A DNA stretch of 64,000 bases from Coenobita brevimanus (GCA_032717465.1 CM064666.1:20689732-20753731), one strand, 5' to 3'. Counted from the stretch's first letter, positions 1 to 11,310 are shown. Notes: generated by a model from the letters alone, not told the origin. Numbers and translations: made by a program.

Positions 1-213
1 CCAGACTGTGCTGCTTCTTCACCCTCCCACACTACCCCCTATATAACTCCGCCCACATTTCTCCCCTCCTCACCCTCCCACATCCCCCCTCCCTCCACCT
101 GCAACTGTTACCAGAACCACTGAGACCCAAACCAAGTCGCTGGTGGATGGGGTGTAGCCGTTTCATCTGTCCGGAGCTGTACTTCCCCGCAGTTCACTAG
201 TTCCCCAGCGACA

Positions 214-834
214 GTGAGCCCCCCTCCACAGATGGCCAATGCTCCATCTCCCCAGGCAGTAAGTACGACCCCTCAAGTATCAAATTCTCAGGGCACCATG
301 TTTGCCACATCATTTATTCAGCAGCCTAATCAGTGGCTAGCTGCTTCCTCCACAAGCCCTCCCACAGGTGACAGTGCCTTCCTTGTTCAGCCAGGGTTTG
401 TAGGAGACATTCCTGTAAAGGTCCTGAGAGACAATGGTTCCTCAGGTTGCTCTGTTAAGCAGAGTCTAGTTCGGCCTGAGCAGTACACAGGTCGACAGGT
501 CAAAGCTAACCTTATTGATGAATCAGTGAGCCCTGAGGCACGTATCCAGGTGGCATCTCCATTTTACACTGGTACGACACTCACAGTTGTCATGCCAGAA
601 CCTTTATTTGACCTTATCATAGGCAATATTCCCGGTGTCAAGTATAGTTGCACCGAAAATGACACTACTCAGACTTCGGCTACAGTAACACGAGCCATGG
701 CTGAAGGTCCAGACTGTGTCACCCCAGTGACCATTGAATCGCCGCAAGATCTGATGTGTAGCCAAGTTGTTGTTCAAGAACAACATTCTGACCTGACGCA
801 TGCTGCCGTGCAAAAGAAACAAAGGGTAGAGTGA
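214..834 (+). pseudogene. Gypsy-type retroelement protease fragment
   Basis: The 206-codon frame carries a retropepsin-like core. A DNGSS motif at residues 73-77 sits where LTR-retroelement proteases have D-T/S-G-A/S, and LFDLIIGN at about residues 131-138 fits the second conserved strand of the fold. The first 60 residues are Ser/Pro/Gln-rich linker. In the family this domain cleaves the Gag-Pol polyprotein in the particle. No reverse transcriptase or RNase H follows: the next recognisable domain, about 50 bp after the stop, is the integrase zinc finger, so the pol gene has an internal deletion of well over 1 kb. The second residue of the active-site triplet is Asn instead of Thr/Ser, which is probably inactivating. 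I am confident of the protease identity by motif, less so of the exact superfamily (Gypsy favoured). Confidence 0.6.
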
Positions 835-857
835 TAAAGTATGCACGGGGAGGTCAA

Positions 858-1110
858 GCCAAGTTCCTTCGTAAACAAGGACGGCTGTACCGTGAGTCAC
901 GAACACTCCAGGGCGAGGTTTGACTGCAGTTTGTTGTTCCCACCAAGTACCACCAAGCAGTGTTAGAATGGGGTCATTGTTCAGGTTCAGGAGGTCACAT
1001 GGGCAAAAGGAAAACCCAGGGCCATATCCGAGCTGAGTTTTTCTGGCCAGGGATGGGACGAGAGATAGATAGTTTTGTGCGTTCCTGCAATGTGTCCATG
1101 TATCACGAAT
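858..1110 (+). pseudogene. Gypsy-type integrase zinc-binding (H2C2) fragment
   Basis: The frame reads through a TGA at 921-923 and shows the N-terminal HHCC zinc-binding module of retroelement integrase: VVPTKYHQAVLEW, then a GGHMGKRKT block, then EFFWPGM and a RSC segment. The second cysteine of the usual C-x2-C is replaced by Ser, so the zinc site is broken. The catalytic DDE core of integrase is not present downstream; the sequence up to about 1326 is open but not recognisable. Together with the protease upstream this is a collapsed pol gene, not a functional element. Confidence 0.6.
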
Positions 1111-1418
1111 CAGGGACATGTCCTTCCTGTGCCGTTTGAAACCACACCCGTAATCTCTGAAGCAGTTGAGAGACAGGGCAGTGGTGAAGTGGGTGCTGAC
1201 CTGACGTCTCGCCCGTTGGCCCCACAGGACACAGTATGTCCAGGGCCTGTACATTCAGTACATATGTACCGTAAGTTAAGGGGGAAGTTTGAGAACCCCG
1301 CAGAGACAGTCCGAGGCTGTGTATGAATTACCTTGTGGAATGTCTCGAGCTGTGGGCCCCTCAGAGGATTCCCGGAGAATGCACATTATCCACATGAGTG
1401 TTCACACCCACGGTGGGT

Positions 1419-3374
1419 GTTAAAATGTGGCCTGCCCAAGATTGTGTAGGGATTCTCAGCTTCTTGTCGTTAATCATAGAGTTTAACCAGTAAACTGGGT
1501 TCCATTAGTGAATTGCAGTGTTTGATGTCCTGCACAGATGCCCAATCTTTTCACTAATTAGGTTTAGAGTTTAACCAGTAAACTAGGTTCCTTTAGCGAA
1601 TCGCAGCATTTGATGTCCTGCACAGATGCCCAGTCTTTTCACTCATGACCACGTTCCCTGGTTAATTTAGCGAATTGATGTCCTGCACAAACGCCCAGTC
1701 TTTTCGCTAATTAAGTTTAGGGTTTAACCAGTAAACTGGGTCAGCGTTTGATGTCCCGCAGAAACGCCTTGACTCCGTTTCCTGGTTAATAATGTAAATA
1801 ATGTACTTTTTGTAACATAAGTACTGATTGGTAGGCAGAGAGAGAGAAATGACACTTTTGATGCTCCACCTTGATTGCTTTCGCAGGTGCAGCTGGCAGG
1901 TGCAGCATTGCCATGCAGAACAGCTGATTGTCCCTGACGCATGCTGCCACCTCTTCTCTTCTGCCTCGTCGTCATCATTTACTATTGATTTGCATTATGT
2001 AATTTTACACATAGGTAGAGTTACACCACAACTGTCACACCTACACCGTGTATTACATACATCACGCTACATAACAATTAGTTGTTAATGTAAATGTAAC
2101 GAACTTTTCACTCAGTTTGACCTATGTACAGGATTTTTCACCGTCGTCACGGAGATTTTCCCTTAAGCTTGTTTCTATTAACGTAAATACAAGTTTTTTT
2201 TCGCTCACTGGTGACTGTGACTTTCTCCTGTAGCAGGATAGCACACACACACCACAGTGTGAATCTTGTGTGACTGAGTTAGGATTTATATGTATGTATA
2301 TTGAAATTTTTTTTCCCTGACAAAAAAAAAATTCATTTTTGATGAGGCGTATAATGTCGCAAGTCGGCGCGTCCTATATTTAAATAAACTCATGACATTA
2401 AACTTTGGTGGGAAACTGCAAATTCTAGTGGAATCCCAGTATTTATCACTCAGTTTAGCTGTCCCCGTATTTACTCAATCGGGAATGTTTTCAGGACATT
2501 TTTCATTATTTCATAAGTGATCGTCTTTGTGCGCGACATTAGCACCTCCGCCTGAGTGATTTGTTATGGGCGTGCTTTGCTCATTCTAGCCATTAGCAAG
2601 TGCGGCTTGACACTCGCCTCTCTCTCTCACGATTTGAATTCAGTTAGGATTGAAGCGCTGTGAGACCAGGTTGTTCCTCAGAGGGGTCCTGAAGTCTCCA
2701 CCTAGAGTGAGCCGGCGAGGGGATCAGCGAGTGTGGCAGTGTCCTTCCTCAGTAACGACGCCAAGTCCATTCCGCTTACCCCACTTTCCTGACCAGTATT
2801 TCTTTTCCTTTTTCCTAGGTTTAAGAGTTTAGCTTTTGAGTGAGCGAGTGAGTGCGATCTCCTTATTTTGAATTCATTTTGAAATGTAACGTAAATTTAT
2901 TTCATTGTAATCAATAAATTTAACAGTTCTTTTTCTTGAGCTTATTGTAATGTGAACTCATGTTTTATTTTCCATATTAAGCCTATTTCACTTATAGCTC
3001 CTATTTGCATAAACGCTTTGCATTATTCACAACTGGTACTTAGTCCAGTCCTTTTTATTAACTTAAATCCGTTGTGCCATCTAGGAGTTAATTGCACCAA
3101 CAAGAACTTGTTTATCATTAATAGCATTATTGATTGTCAGGGGTGGAGTCACTTTCTCCAGAAGCCAACAGTACTAATAAACAGCACGTGCGAATAATTA
3201 GTCTCTGCTGTGTACTGTTGAGAAAGTTTATAAATTCTCGTCCTTAGAAAATCAGCAAAGTAAGCCGGCATAAAGTAAACATTGCTTGATTTTCACAAGA
3301 CAATTCATTGTCCTGCTCTCAAGTATTATTGAATATTATTCTTTAATATTGCATACTCTTTAAAAACCCCGTGA
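1419..3374 (+). other. Non-coding stretch, possibly the 3' LTR of the Gypsy remnant
   Basis: No supported gene lies here. The stretch follows the degenerate pol region and begins TGTTAAAATG and ends CCGTGACA, which resembles TG...CA LTR ends, but the terminal inverted repeat is imperfect and no second copy exists in the window to confirm it. It holds a short tandem-repeat block near its start and an AATAAA-type signal near 2909. LINE A1 begins exactly at its right end. Treat the LTR reading as a weak inference. Confidence 0.25.
1481..1770 (+). repeat. Degenerate tandem repeat, about 64-88 bp unit
   Basis: The blocks GTTTAACCAGTAAACT and GATGTCCTGCAC recur. The first occurs at about 1481, 1569 and 1722, and the second at about 1524, 1612, 1676 and 1749, giving spacings of 88, 64 and 73 bp. 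One copy lacks the first block. It may represent enhancer-like repeats in an LTR; this is inference. Confidence 0.6.
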
Positions 3375-5633
3375 CAGTTGCTGTAGTTATCCCCATCCCC
3401 AAACCAGGTAAGGACCACCTACAGGCGACGAATTATCGGCCTATTTCTTTGACGTCTTGTATATCCAAAGTTTTGGAAAAGATGGTCAATGTTAGGCTTG
3501 TGTGGTTTTTAGATAGAGGTGACTTCTTATCCCCTGCTCAGTATGGTTTTCGAAAAATGCGATCTACCTCTGATGCACTACTGTCCTTGGAGTCTTCTGT
3601 CTGTGAGGCTTTTTCCACTAACCAACACCTGGTCACGGTCTTCTTCGATCTGGAGAAGGCATATGACACTGCGTGGCGTCATGGTATTTTACTCTCTCTT
3701 CATGAGTTTGGTCTTCGTGGGCATTTCCTTTTTTTTATTGAACAGTTCTTATCTAACCGAATTTTAAGGGTCTGAGTGGGAGGAGTGCTTTCTAATGCCC
3801 GAGCAGTAGAAGATGGAGTACCACAGGGGAGTATCCTTAGTGTTAGTGTTATTCTGTTTGCTGTAGCCATTAACAGTGTCATCAGTGTACTTCCTGAAGG
3901 TGTACGAGGATCACTATATGTCTATGACCTCTCGATTTCCTTCACCTCGTCTAGAATGTCTCTGATAGAGATGAGGTTGCAGCTGGCTCTCAATAGAATT
4001 TCTGACTGGGCAGAAACTCGCAGTTTCCAATTTCCTACAGCAAAGACAGTGGCTATACATTGTTGTCGTCTTCGAGGGGTTCACCCAGACCCTGACTTCT
4101 ATCTCTATGGTAGGAGAATATCCTGTGTGGAAGAGATGCGGTTTCTGGGTCTTCTGTTTGATAGATGACTAACCTGGGTTCCTCATATTCATTCTGTTAA
4201 GGCGGCTTGTCTTAAAGCTTTGAGTCTTTTGAGGGTTTTAGCTCATACCTCTTGGGGTTCTGACCGACAGACCCTCCTCCTCTTGCATAGGTATCTTATT
4301 CTTCCTAAACTTGAATATGGGTGTGAGATCTACTCCTCTGCAACAGATGGCCGTTTCTGGCTGTTAAATTCTGTGCATCATGCTGGTGTGCATCTAGCAA
4401 CCGGGTCATTCAGATCATCCCCGATTCCAAGTTTGTTGGTGGTTGCTGGTGTACTCCCCTTGGATCTGCGACGCCAGCTGCTAATGATGAGGTGTTTGTA
4501 TTGTCTTCACCGCATTCCAGACTCAATTTCTTGTGCCATCGTCTCCCAGGATTCCCGATCTTCTGTTTTTGACATCCGTCCTAATTTCCCAAAGCCATTT
4601 GGTTACAGGGTCCTGTCTGTTATGTTAGACCTCTCTGTTCCGAGACTGGCAATTTGTCCACATCGGATCCCAAGAGTGGGTTCTTGGCTGCTCCCTCGTG
4701 TGACATTTTGTAGGTCCGTTGTTGAAAAAAAGGGCTCACTTCCCTCTCAGGTGTCCCTCTCTCTCTTTTCAGAACATGCCTTCATTCATGAGGGTTCTGT
4801 CCCAGTCTATACTGACGGGTCTAAGACAGATACTGGAGTAGGATTTGGTGTTGTCTTCCCTTGCTTTAGTAGGGGCGGTAGCCTTCCTGGCTTGACTTCA
4901 CTGTATACGGCAGAACTGACTGCAATTTTATATGCTGTTAGAATTATTTTTACTCTCCCCCGATCCTTTGTTGTGATTTTTAGTGACTTGCATAGTGCTC
5001 TGTCTACACTAGAGTCTTTTAATTCATCCCATCCACTGGTTTTATCAATTTTAGAGAGGCTTTTTCTTCTTAGCCGTTGTGGCCGCAGTGTAGACTTCTG
5101 TTCGGTACCCACACATGTTGGTGTGGTGGGCAATGAGAGGGCAGATACTTTAGCTAAAGCTGCATCTTCTCAACAGCCCCCAACCGACTACCCACATCCT
5201 CCGCCTTATATATATATAACGCCTTACTTGCGGTACGCAATTCGTACATGTTGGCAGAGACAGTGGAATATTGTTTCTCACAATAAACTAAAAGAAATCT
5301 TCGAGAGTGGTTGTGCCAAGGGTTCTTCCCTCTACTTCTCGACGATTGGAGGTGGCTGTTGCTAGGCTTCGCATTGAGCATTCGCGGCTTACACATGGGT
5401 TTCTGATGAGTGGTGAATCTCAACCGTACTGTGATGACTGCCTTGTTCCCCTTACTGTTCGTCACTTGCTGGTCGAGTGTCCGAGTCTGGGGGACCTACG
5501 TCAGAGATTCCTCCATAGACATAAGGGGGCAGATAGTGTCTACTGTTTGTCCTCGATGCTTGGTGAAGCCACTAGCGATTTTAGTGATGTTTTTAGTTTT
5601 CTTCAGGAGGCGAGCCTCCTTTCACTTTTATAA
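3375..5633 (+). pseudogene. LINE A1 ORF2 fragment (RT, RNase H, zinc motif)
   Basis: The RT core is readable: PIPKPGKDH, YRPISLTS, FFDLEKAYDTAW, GVPQGS and LYVYD. The last should be YVDD, so one catalytic Asp is lost. RNase H follows: VYTDGSKT near 4803, YTAELTAI near 4908, a SD pair near 4981 and VGNERADTLAKA near 5130. The end of ORF2 carries YCDDCLVPLTVRHLLVEC, a C-x2-C...H...C motif. In-frame TGA codons lie at 3774-3776 and 4166-4168, and there is at least one frameshift near 5300. The product would be a reverse transcriptase for target-primed integration; this copy is dead. Confidence 0.85.
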
Positions 5634-5753
5634 ATAATTGATGTTTTATAAACTATTCTTTTATTATTTTCAGTGTTTTATTCCTACTAACAGATATTAA
5701 CTTTATTATGAATATGTACTTTTTATTTTGCTGTGCGTTTTACTTTGTCGTCC

Positions 5754-5784
5754 GGCGGCATATGACCCTGGCAGTTGTGCCACC
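5754..5784 (+). other. 3'-UTR hairpin of LINE A1
   Basis: GGCGGCA and TGCCACC flank a 17-nt loop and pair with one mismatch. The same hairpin lies just before the tail in every I-like copy here that keeps its 3' end. Confidence 0.65.
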
Positions 5785-5804
5785 AGATTTTAATTATTTG
5801 CAGT

Positions 5805-5950
<146 letters not shown>

Positions 5951-7871
5951 TGGTGTGAAGGATGCAGGTGGTAGATTACTAACCCATGGAGATGAAGTAA
6001 GAACCAGATGAAAAGAATATTTTGAAAGCCTGATGAATGGGAATAGAGAGAGCAGAGTAGCTGTAAACATGATTGGTTTTGTGGGAGTACAGAGAAGAAA
6101 TGCAGTGCCAGGAGAAGTGACACTCGCACGGGTGAAGAGTGCTGTGAAGCGGCTGAAAAATGGGAAAGCAGCTGGGGTTGATGAGGTGTATGCAGAGATG
6201 CTTAAATGTAGTGGAGAGAGTAGAATGAAGTGCTTGTTGGAGATATGTAAGAAGGCATGGAGGAGTGAAACTGTGCCTGCAAAGTGGGAGAAGGCTGTGA
6301 TTGTACCCTTGTACAAAAATAAAGGCGAGTGAAGTGAGTGCAAGAATTATCATGGCATAAGTTTATTGAGTGTGGTTGGGAAGGTATATGGAAGAATTAT
6401 CATAAGGTAAGCGAGATACCGGAAGTCCTAGTGAGTGATGAACAGGGTGACTTTAGGAGTGGCAGTGAATGTGTGGACCAAATATTTGCAGTGAGACAGA
6501 TAGTTGAGATGGCTTGTGAGAAGGACCATAAGGTGTGTATGGCATTCATTGATCAACAAAAAGCATTTGGCGAAATGGACAGAGAGGGATTGTGGAAAGT
6601 TTTCAGCATGTGCGGTGTAAAAGATAAGCTGCTAGGTGCTGTCAAGAGTTTTGATGATGGTAGTGAAGCATGTGTAAGGGTTAATGGGCATTTAAGTGAA
6701 TGGTTCACGATCGGTGTGGGCTTGCGACAAGGTTGATGTCCTAATGGTTGTTCAATATATATATGGATGGGGTGATAAGAGAAGTAAAAACACGATTAAT
6801 GGAGAGAGGGATGGCGTTGGTAATAAATGGTGATGGATGGATTGTCTCAAATTTGTTGTGTGCTGATGATGCAGTACTGCTCGCAAGTACGGGACAAGAA
6901 CCTGGTAGGCTAGTGCAGAGTTCTTCTGATGTCTGTAAGCATCGTGCCTTGACAGTAAATGTAGAAAAGAGTAAAGTGATAGTAAGAAGGTGACTCCCAG
7001 TGCGATGTATCAGTGAACGAAGAGAGACTGGCATTGGTGAGAGAGTTCAAATACGTGGGTACAGGGACAGAAAAGAGGAAAATGTGCAAAAGAAGTTGAA
7101 AGTAGAGTGACACAAGGAAGAAAAGTAGCTGGTGCAATGAAGGCCTTGATAAGAAACAGAGGCTTCAGTGTTGTAGCTGCACGAGGCTTACATGAGGGAG
7201 TGTTAGTGCCAACTTTAACATATGTATGTAAGACTATGGTGTGGCATGAAAATAAAAAGTCAAGAGTAAGAGCAGTGGAGATTGGACTGCTGAGGTATGT
7301 ATGTGGAGGACAAAGGGTGAATAGGATACGAAATAATGTGATTTGTGAAAGATGTGGAGAGAGGAAGTCGGTGGACACCAGAATCAAAGAGAGTGTACTG
7401 AGATGTATGGTCATGTGGAGAGAATGGATAACAATAGAGTGGTGGAAAAGATATATCTGAGCAAATTCGAAGGAAGGAGGAGGTGAGTTAGGCCAAGGAG
7501 AAGGTGGAGAGATATGGTGCATGAACGTGTGAGGAAGAGAGGTTCGGAAGTCGGTGAGGCTAGGGAACTGACAGGAGATCGAGCTGGCTGGATGTATGTT
7601 GTGAGGAGAAGTGCATGATCAGAGATTTGGGAACCCCTTTTTATCATGGCCGCATCTGGATTGACTCCATTGGATATAATTATGTGAAGCTACAGAATGT
7701 GGTGAATGTTTTTGGCGTATCCGATAGAGCCAGGATTCCAGGGGCTTGAATTATGAGTGAATGGAAGTGTGGCCTATTAGATAGGGCAAATTTGGGCTGT
7801 CTGGACATTGCTCCTCCCCACCCTGCCCTAGGGTGGGAAAGAAGGTCTGGATAATGATGGTGATGATGATG

Positions 7872-7873
<2 letters not shown>
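5951..7873 (+). mobile_element. Decayed RTE-type LINE, + strand
   Basis: The sequence holds an RT region without a detectable endonuclease, so it is 5'-truncated against the compound microsatellite. The 3' end is not sharp: after the last recognisable coding block (to about 7610) about 230 bp of unassigned sequence ends in a (GAT)n run at 7857-7873, a plausible LINE tail. It is the same general type as the minus-strand copy at 8241-10752 but clearly diverged from it. Confidence 0.6.
5960..7615 (+). pseudogene. RTE-type reverse transcriptase remnant
   Basis: RT blocks appear in order over several frames: a GKAAGVDEVYAEML block near 6160; IVPLYKNKGE near 6300; an EQGDFRSGSECVDQIF block near 6440; AFIDQQKAFGEMDREG near 6544 (motif A region, normally DLEKAYDRVDR); VGLRQG near 6718; LLCADDAVLL near 6855 (motif C, ADD); VEKSKV near 6962. 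The C-terminal part continues to about 7610, including RPRRRWRDM-like sequence. Stops and frameshifts at about 6010, 6330, 6400, 6735, 6990 and 7460 make it non-functional. The clade assignment rests on resemblance to RTE/CFDP2-type proteins and is an inference. Confidence 0.6.

Positions 7874-7912
<39 letters not shown>
7873..7912. repeat. (TA)n microsatellite
   Basis: An uninterrupted AT dinucleotide run directly precedes the 5S-like SINE head and replaces the first ten or so nucleotides of the 5S sequence. Confidence 0.95.
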
Positions 7913-7915
<3 letters not shown>

Positions 7916-8018
7916 ACGTTGAGTACACCGCTTCCCGTCCAATCAGCGAAGTTAAGCAACGTTGGATCTGGTTAGTACTTGGATGGGTGACCGCCTGGGA
8001 ACACCAGATGCTGTTGGC
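7911..8018 (+). ncRNA. 5S rRNA-related head of the SINE
   Basis: The internal control region is well kept: box A (AAGTTAAGCAACGT, from about 7950), the intermediate element (TTAGTACTTGGATG) and box C (GGGTGACCGCCTGGGAAC). The first ten nucleotides are missing and no T-run terminator follows, so this is not a standard 5S rRNA gene. It is a transcription-competent-looking SINE promoter module. Confidence 0.85.
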
Positions 8019-8136
8019 ATCCCTATGTGTCAAGTGGGGTTGGTGGAGGATTAGTGCCCCTCCCTGTAAAACAATTAACTCTAAGCCGTTGGCCACCCCG
8101 TTTGGGATACATGGCGTCTGGCAATGAATGAATGAA
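7911..8136 (+). mobile_element. 5S-rRNA-derived SINE (SINE3 type)
   Basis: The element has two modules. Positions 7911-8018 match eukaryotic 5S rRNA from about nucleotide 11 to the end. Positions 8019-8124 are a unique tail domain, followed by a short (TGAA)n tail. The tail domain recurs on the minus strand at about 25834-25990, which shows that it is a dispersed repeat and not a 5S gene. Its last 35 bp resemble the 3' end of the minus-strand RTE-type LINE at 8241-8274, as expected when a SINE borrows LINE machinery. SINEs of this class are transcribed by RNA polymerase III from the internal 5S promoter. The 5' end is lost in the (TA)n tract. Confidence 0.85.
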
Positions 8137-8182
8137 ATATATATATATATATATATGTTTATATACTGTATGTCTGTATGAA

Positions 8183-8240
<58 letters not shown>
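8137..8240. repeat. Interrupted (TA)n microsatellite
   Basis: TA runs at about 8137-8156 and 8180-8240 are separated by a GTTTATATACTGTATGTCTG block. The tract sits between the 3' ends of two converging retroposons, the SINE on + and the LINE on -. Confidence 0.95.
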
Positions 8241-8243
<3 letters not shown>

Positions 8244-10751
8244 CCAGACGCTTCAATCCCGTTTGGGGTGGCCACAAACAAAACGCCTCCACGTCGCCCT
8301 GTCCCCCGCCATTTCACTGCCCTGCTCCCAACTCACACACCCCTCTCTCATATACCTCTCCACCCCATCCCTCCATCTCATCCTCGGCCTCCCCCTCCCT
8401 CTTCCCCCCTCCACCTCACTCACATACACTCTCTTCGTCAGTCTTTCACCCTCCAGCCTCTCCACATGGCCAAACCACCTCAGTGTGTTCCTCATAACGC
8501 TTCCTATCACATCCACATCCACATCACAACGCTCCTTTATATCCTCATTCGTCAGCCTGTCTCTCCATGTGACTCCACAGGCTCCTCTTAAATAACTCAT
8601 TTCCACTGCTCTCACTCTTGACTTGTGTCTTTCCAACAACGTTCAAGCTTCACTTCCATACGTTAGAGTTGGTATCACAATACTGTCATGTAGTAACTTT
8701 TTCACATCCATGCTCACTTCCCTGTTTCTTATCACTGCTTTCAAAGAACCAGCAACCTTTCTTCCCTGCTGTACCCTTTCAAGCACTTCACCTTCCCAAC
8801 CTCCATCCCTATTCATCACACTACCCAAGTACTTAAACGTACTCACATTTTCCAATTCCTCACCATCCAACCTCGCTGTATATTCACTGACTTCACCTTT
8901 CTCAAAGACCATCACTTTACTCTTCCCTACATTCACCTTTAGATTCCGTTTCTTACACACTCTCCCAAACTTATCCACCAAGCCTTGCAGCTCCCCTTCG
9001 TCTTAAACACAGTATCATCTGCAAACAACAGTACAGGGAGTTTCCAAACACTATCCTCTCTCACCAGGGCCACTCCAACATCCACTACCCTACCTTGTAC
9101 CTCTTTTATTACCCCATCCATGTACAGATTGAACAACCATGGAGACATGACACATCCCTGTTTCAACCCAACCTTCAAAGAGAAAAATTCACTTAGTTCA
9201 CCATCCACACGCACTGCAGCCTTAGCACCATCATACATTCTCTTCACAGCATTCAACAACTTCCCATCTACTCCATATATTCTTAACACTTTCCACAATC
9301 CTTGTCTATCCACCCTGTCATATGCTTTCTCCAAATCCATGAAAGCCGCATACAACTTCTTTCCCTTCTCTAGAAACTTTTCCACTAAAGATCTAAGAAT
9401 GAATATCTGATCTACACAACCTCTTCCCTTCCTAAAGCCTCCCTGTTCTTCTTCAACTAATTCCTCTGTTCTTTCTCTAACTCTGTCAATAAGTATCCTA
9501 CCATACACTTTTCCTATTATACTAAGAAGACAAATGCCCCTATGATTACCACACACTTCTTTTTCCCCTTTCCCTTTGTACAAGGGAATAATTATTCCTG
9601 ACTTCCAATCCTCCGGGACTCTACCTTCCTCCCAGGCCAATCTACACATCGTCCACATTCATTCTACTACAATCACTCCCCCATGCTTCAGCATTTCACC
9701 ACACACTCCATCAATTCCTGGGGCTTTCCCCAATTTAACTTTCTTCATTGCTTCCACAACTTCTATCCTACTGATTTCTTCCTGTCTTCTCACCTCCCTC
9801 CTTCTCCCAGCCATTCCCCAGCCACTTATATTCGCATTATTTCCATCCTGGATGTTCAACAATTCCTTAAAGTGTTCTCTCCATCTGCTCAATTTTTCTC
9901 CCTTCTCCACTAGTTATCTACCATTTTTATCTTTCACTCCCCTGCTAACCTTACTTCCACCCTTTCTTACTCTCATCACCTCTTTTCAGATCATTCTCGT
10001 ACAGTCCCTCCACTTTACACTCAAATTCCTTCCAAATTCCTCATGCACTCTCTTCTTACTCTCTCTTACTAATCTTTTCACCTCTCTTTCTACATATAAC
10101 TCTCTCTTCCGCCTCTCAACTTCTTCCACGCCCCTATTTCTCATCCATTCATTGTACGCTTTCTTCTTTTGTGCCACAGCCTGTCTCACCTCTTCAGTTC
10201 ACCATGCTGTTCCTTGCACCCCCTTCCGTCTTCTCTTCCTCCCACACACCACATCACATGCTGCACATATTTCTTCTGTATATATCCTGCACACACCTTC
10301 CACGTCCCCCATCTGCTCCAATTCATATTTGCCCAATCGTTCCTCCACTTCTCTCTTATACTCTGCCTTTTTCTCATCCTCTTGTAACCTTTCCACACTC
10401 CTTGCAACTACTCCTTCCTCTCGCCTTTCCCTTCTTCTATTTCTCCATCTTACTTGGATCCTAATTCTGGCCACCACCAAATAGTGGTCAGAAAGTCCAC
10501 TCCCCCAACTTCTATAAGCTCTTGCATCCATTACACATCTTCGCATCCTATCATCCACACACACATAATCAATCATTGCCTTCCTTTCATTCGGTTCACC
10601 ACCCACCCTTCTCATCACTCGCCATGTATACCTGTGGATCATTTTATGCCTGAAGAGGGTATTGGCTATCACCAACCCCCTCCCAGCACAAATGTCCACT
10701 AACGCACTGCCATTCTCATCTATCTCAGCAGGCACACCCCACACTCACCAA

Positions 10752-10752
<1 letters not shown>
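8241..10752 (-). mobile_element. RTE-type LINE, - strand, 5'-truncated
   Basis: Read on the minus strand it contains the C-terminal half of an endonuclease domain, RT, and a C-terminal region whose stop lies only about 16 nt before the 3' end (GCGTCTGGCAA at 8241-8251), a very short 3' UTR as in RTE elements. The 3' end abuts a (TA)n tract, and the 5' end is cut off at 10752 by another (TA)n tract. Its terminal 34 bp share blocks with the tail of the 5S-like SINE, so a relative of this element is the best candidate for the SINE's partner. Confidence 0.75.
8253..10744 (-). pseudogene. RTE-type endonuclease-reverse transcriptase
   Basis: Four frames add up to one protein. At 10744-10199 is the end of an EEP endonuclease domain, with HRYTW, MIDYVCVDDRMRR and a catalytic-type SDHYLV. 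At 10189-9986 is a highly charged linker. At 9910-8939 is RT with GKAPGIDGVCGEML, IIPLYKGKGEKE, EQGGFRKGRGCVDQIF, FMDLEKAYDRVDR, GLKQGCVMSPWLFNLYMDG and LLFADDT (residues 211-216 of the 239-aa piece). At 8981-8253 are VNVGKSKV, a TFKYLGSV block and the C-terminal RGRPRMRWRDG block ending GHPKRD. Frameshifts separate the pieces at about 10190, 9930, 8990 and 8640, and a stop interrupts at 9659. Domain order and residues fit a target-primed retrotransposase; the copy is inactive. Confidence 0.8.

Positions 10753-10816
<64 letters not shown>
10753..10816. repeat. (TA)n microsatellite
   Basis: A near-perfect TA run lies between the 5'-truncated RTE-type LINE and the 3' end of the Tigger-type transposon. 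Confidence 0.95.
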
Positions 10817-10820
<4 letters not shown>

Positions 10821-11160
10821 CAGCTAAAGGCATGTCCGGAAAGTGGGATTGCCAGGATACTGGGACAATGCCTCCTGGACTGGTACTTATGGACCCTAAC
10901 CCAACCCAACTCAGAAAACCACCTATATAGCTCCCTACCGGACGTGCATAGCATCTATTTAAGACCCTATTGACACAAGGGACAGATAGCATGAAATATA
11001 TTAAAAGAAACCAGGGAATGAGATTTAGAGGTGAGTATGGAAAATATTTAGCAGTATACTTAAACACGTTCGTGACTCACAATGAATAACTAGCCTCCTC
11101 TCAGACTCTGACAGTAATAATGTGCACATGAAGCACCTACTGTACTCCATTGTTGCACTG

Positions 11161-11310
11161 CACTTAATCCTTTGCACTATGAATTCTAATTTCTTAACAC
11201 TGTACCTTCTTTTCTTACTTGCGCTGCTCTTGAAACTCAACACTGTCGCACTCTGCACTTAATCCTTTGCACCCTGAATTCTAATGTGTTAACACTGTAC
11301 ATTATGTTTT
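11161..11310 (-). repeat. Two-copy tandem repeat in the Tigger 3' region
   Basis: A block starting GCACTTAATCCTTTGCAC and ending TTAACACTGTAC occurs at about 11161 and again at about 11255, roughly 94 bp apart. A diverged inverted copy of the block is in the related element near 20780-20935, so the duplication is old and belongs to the transposon. Confidence 0.6.

Larger units (their letters stand above)
3375..5804 (+). mobile_element. LINE A1: 5'-truncated I-like non-LTR retrotransposon
   Basis: This copy starts inside the reverse-transcriptase domain, at the position matching 17285 in copy A2, and runs to the 3' end common to the A lineage: a short UTR, a hairpin at 5754-5784, then a TCAATC tail stub that merges into a (CT)n tract. 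5' truncation is the usual outcome of incomplete target-primed reverse transcription. It carries RT, RNase H and a C-terminal Cys/His motif. The combination of RT, RNase H and C-terminal zinc motif places it with I-type LINEs. No clear target-site duplication is visible. Confidence 0.85.

Noticed and set aside
214..1326. An intact retrovirus-like element with envelope
   Set aside because: Only protease and integrase zinc-finger scraps are present; no RT, RNase H, integrase core or envelope.
7911..8018. A functional 5S rRNA gene
   Set aside because: The first ten nucleotides and the terminator are missing, and a SINE tail domain that recurs elsewhere follows directly.
7680..8292. Open frames on the minus strand crossing the (TA)n tracts and the 5S-like region
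   Set aside because: They translate as YIYIYI runs and antisense of a SINE; no protein homology.
9576..10484. 302-codon plus-strand frame
   Set aside because: Antisense shadow of the RTE-type LINE; composition is Ser/Pro/Leu from complementary purine-rich codons.
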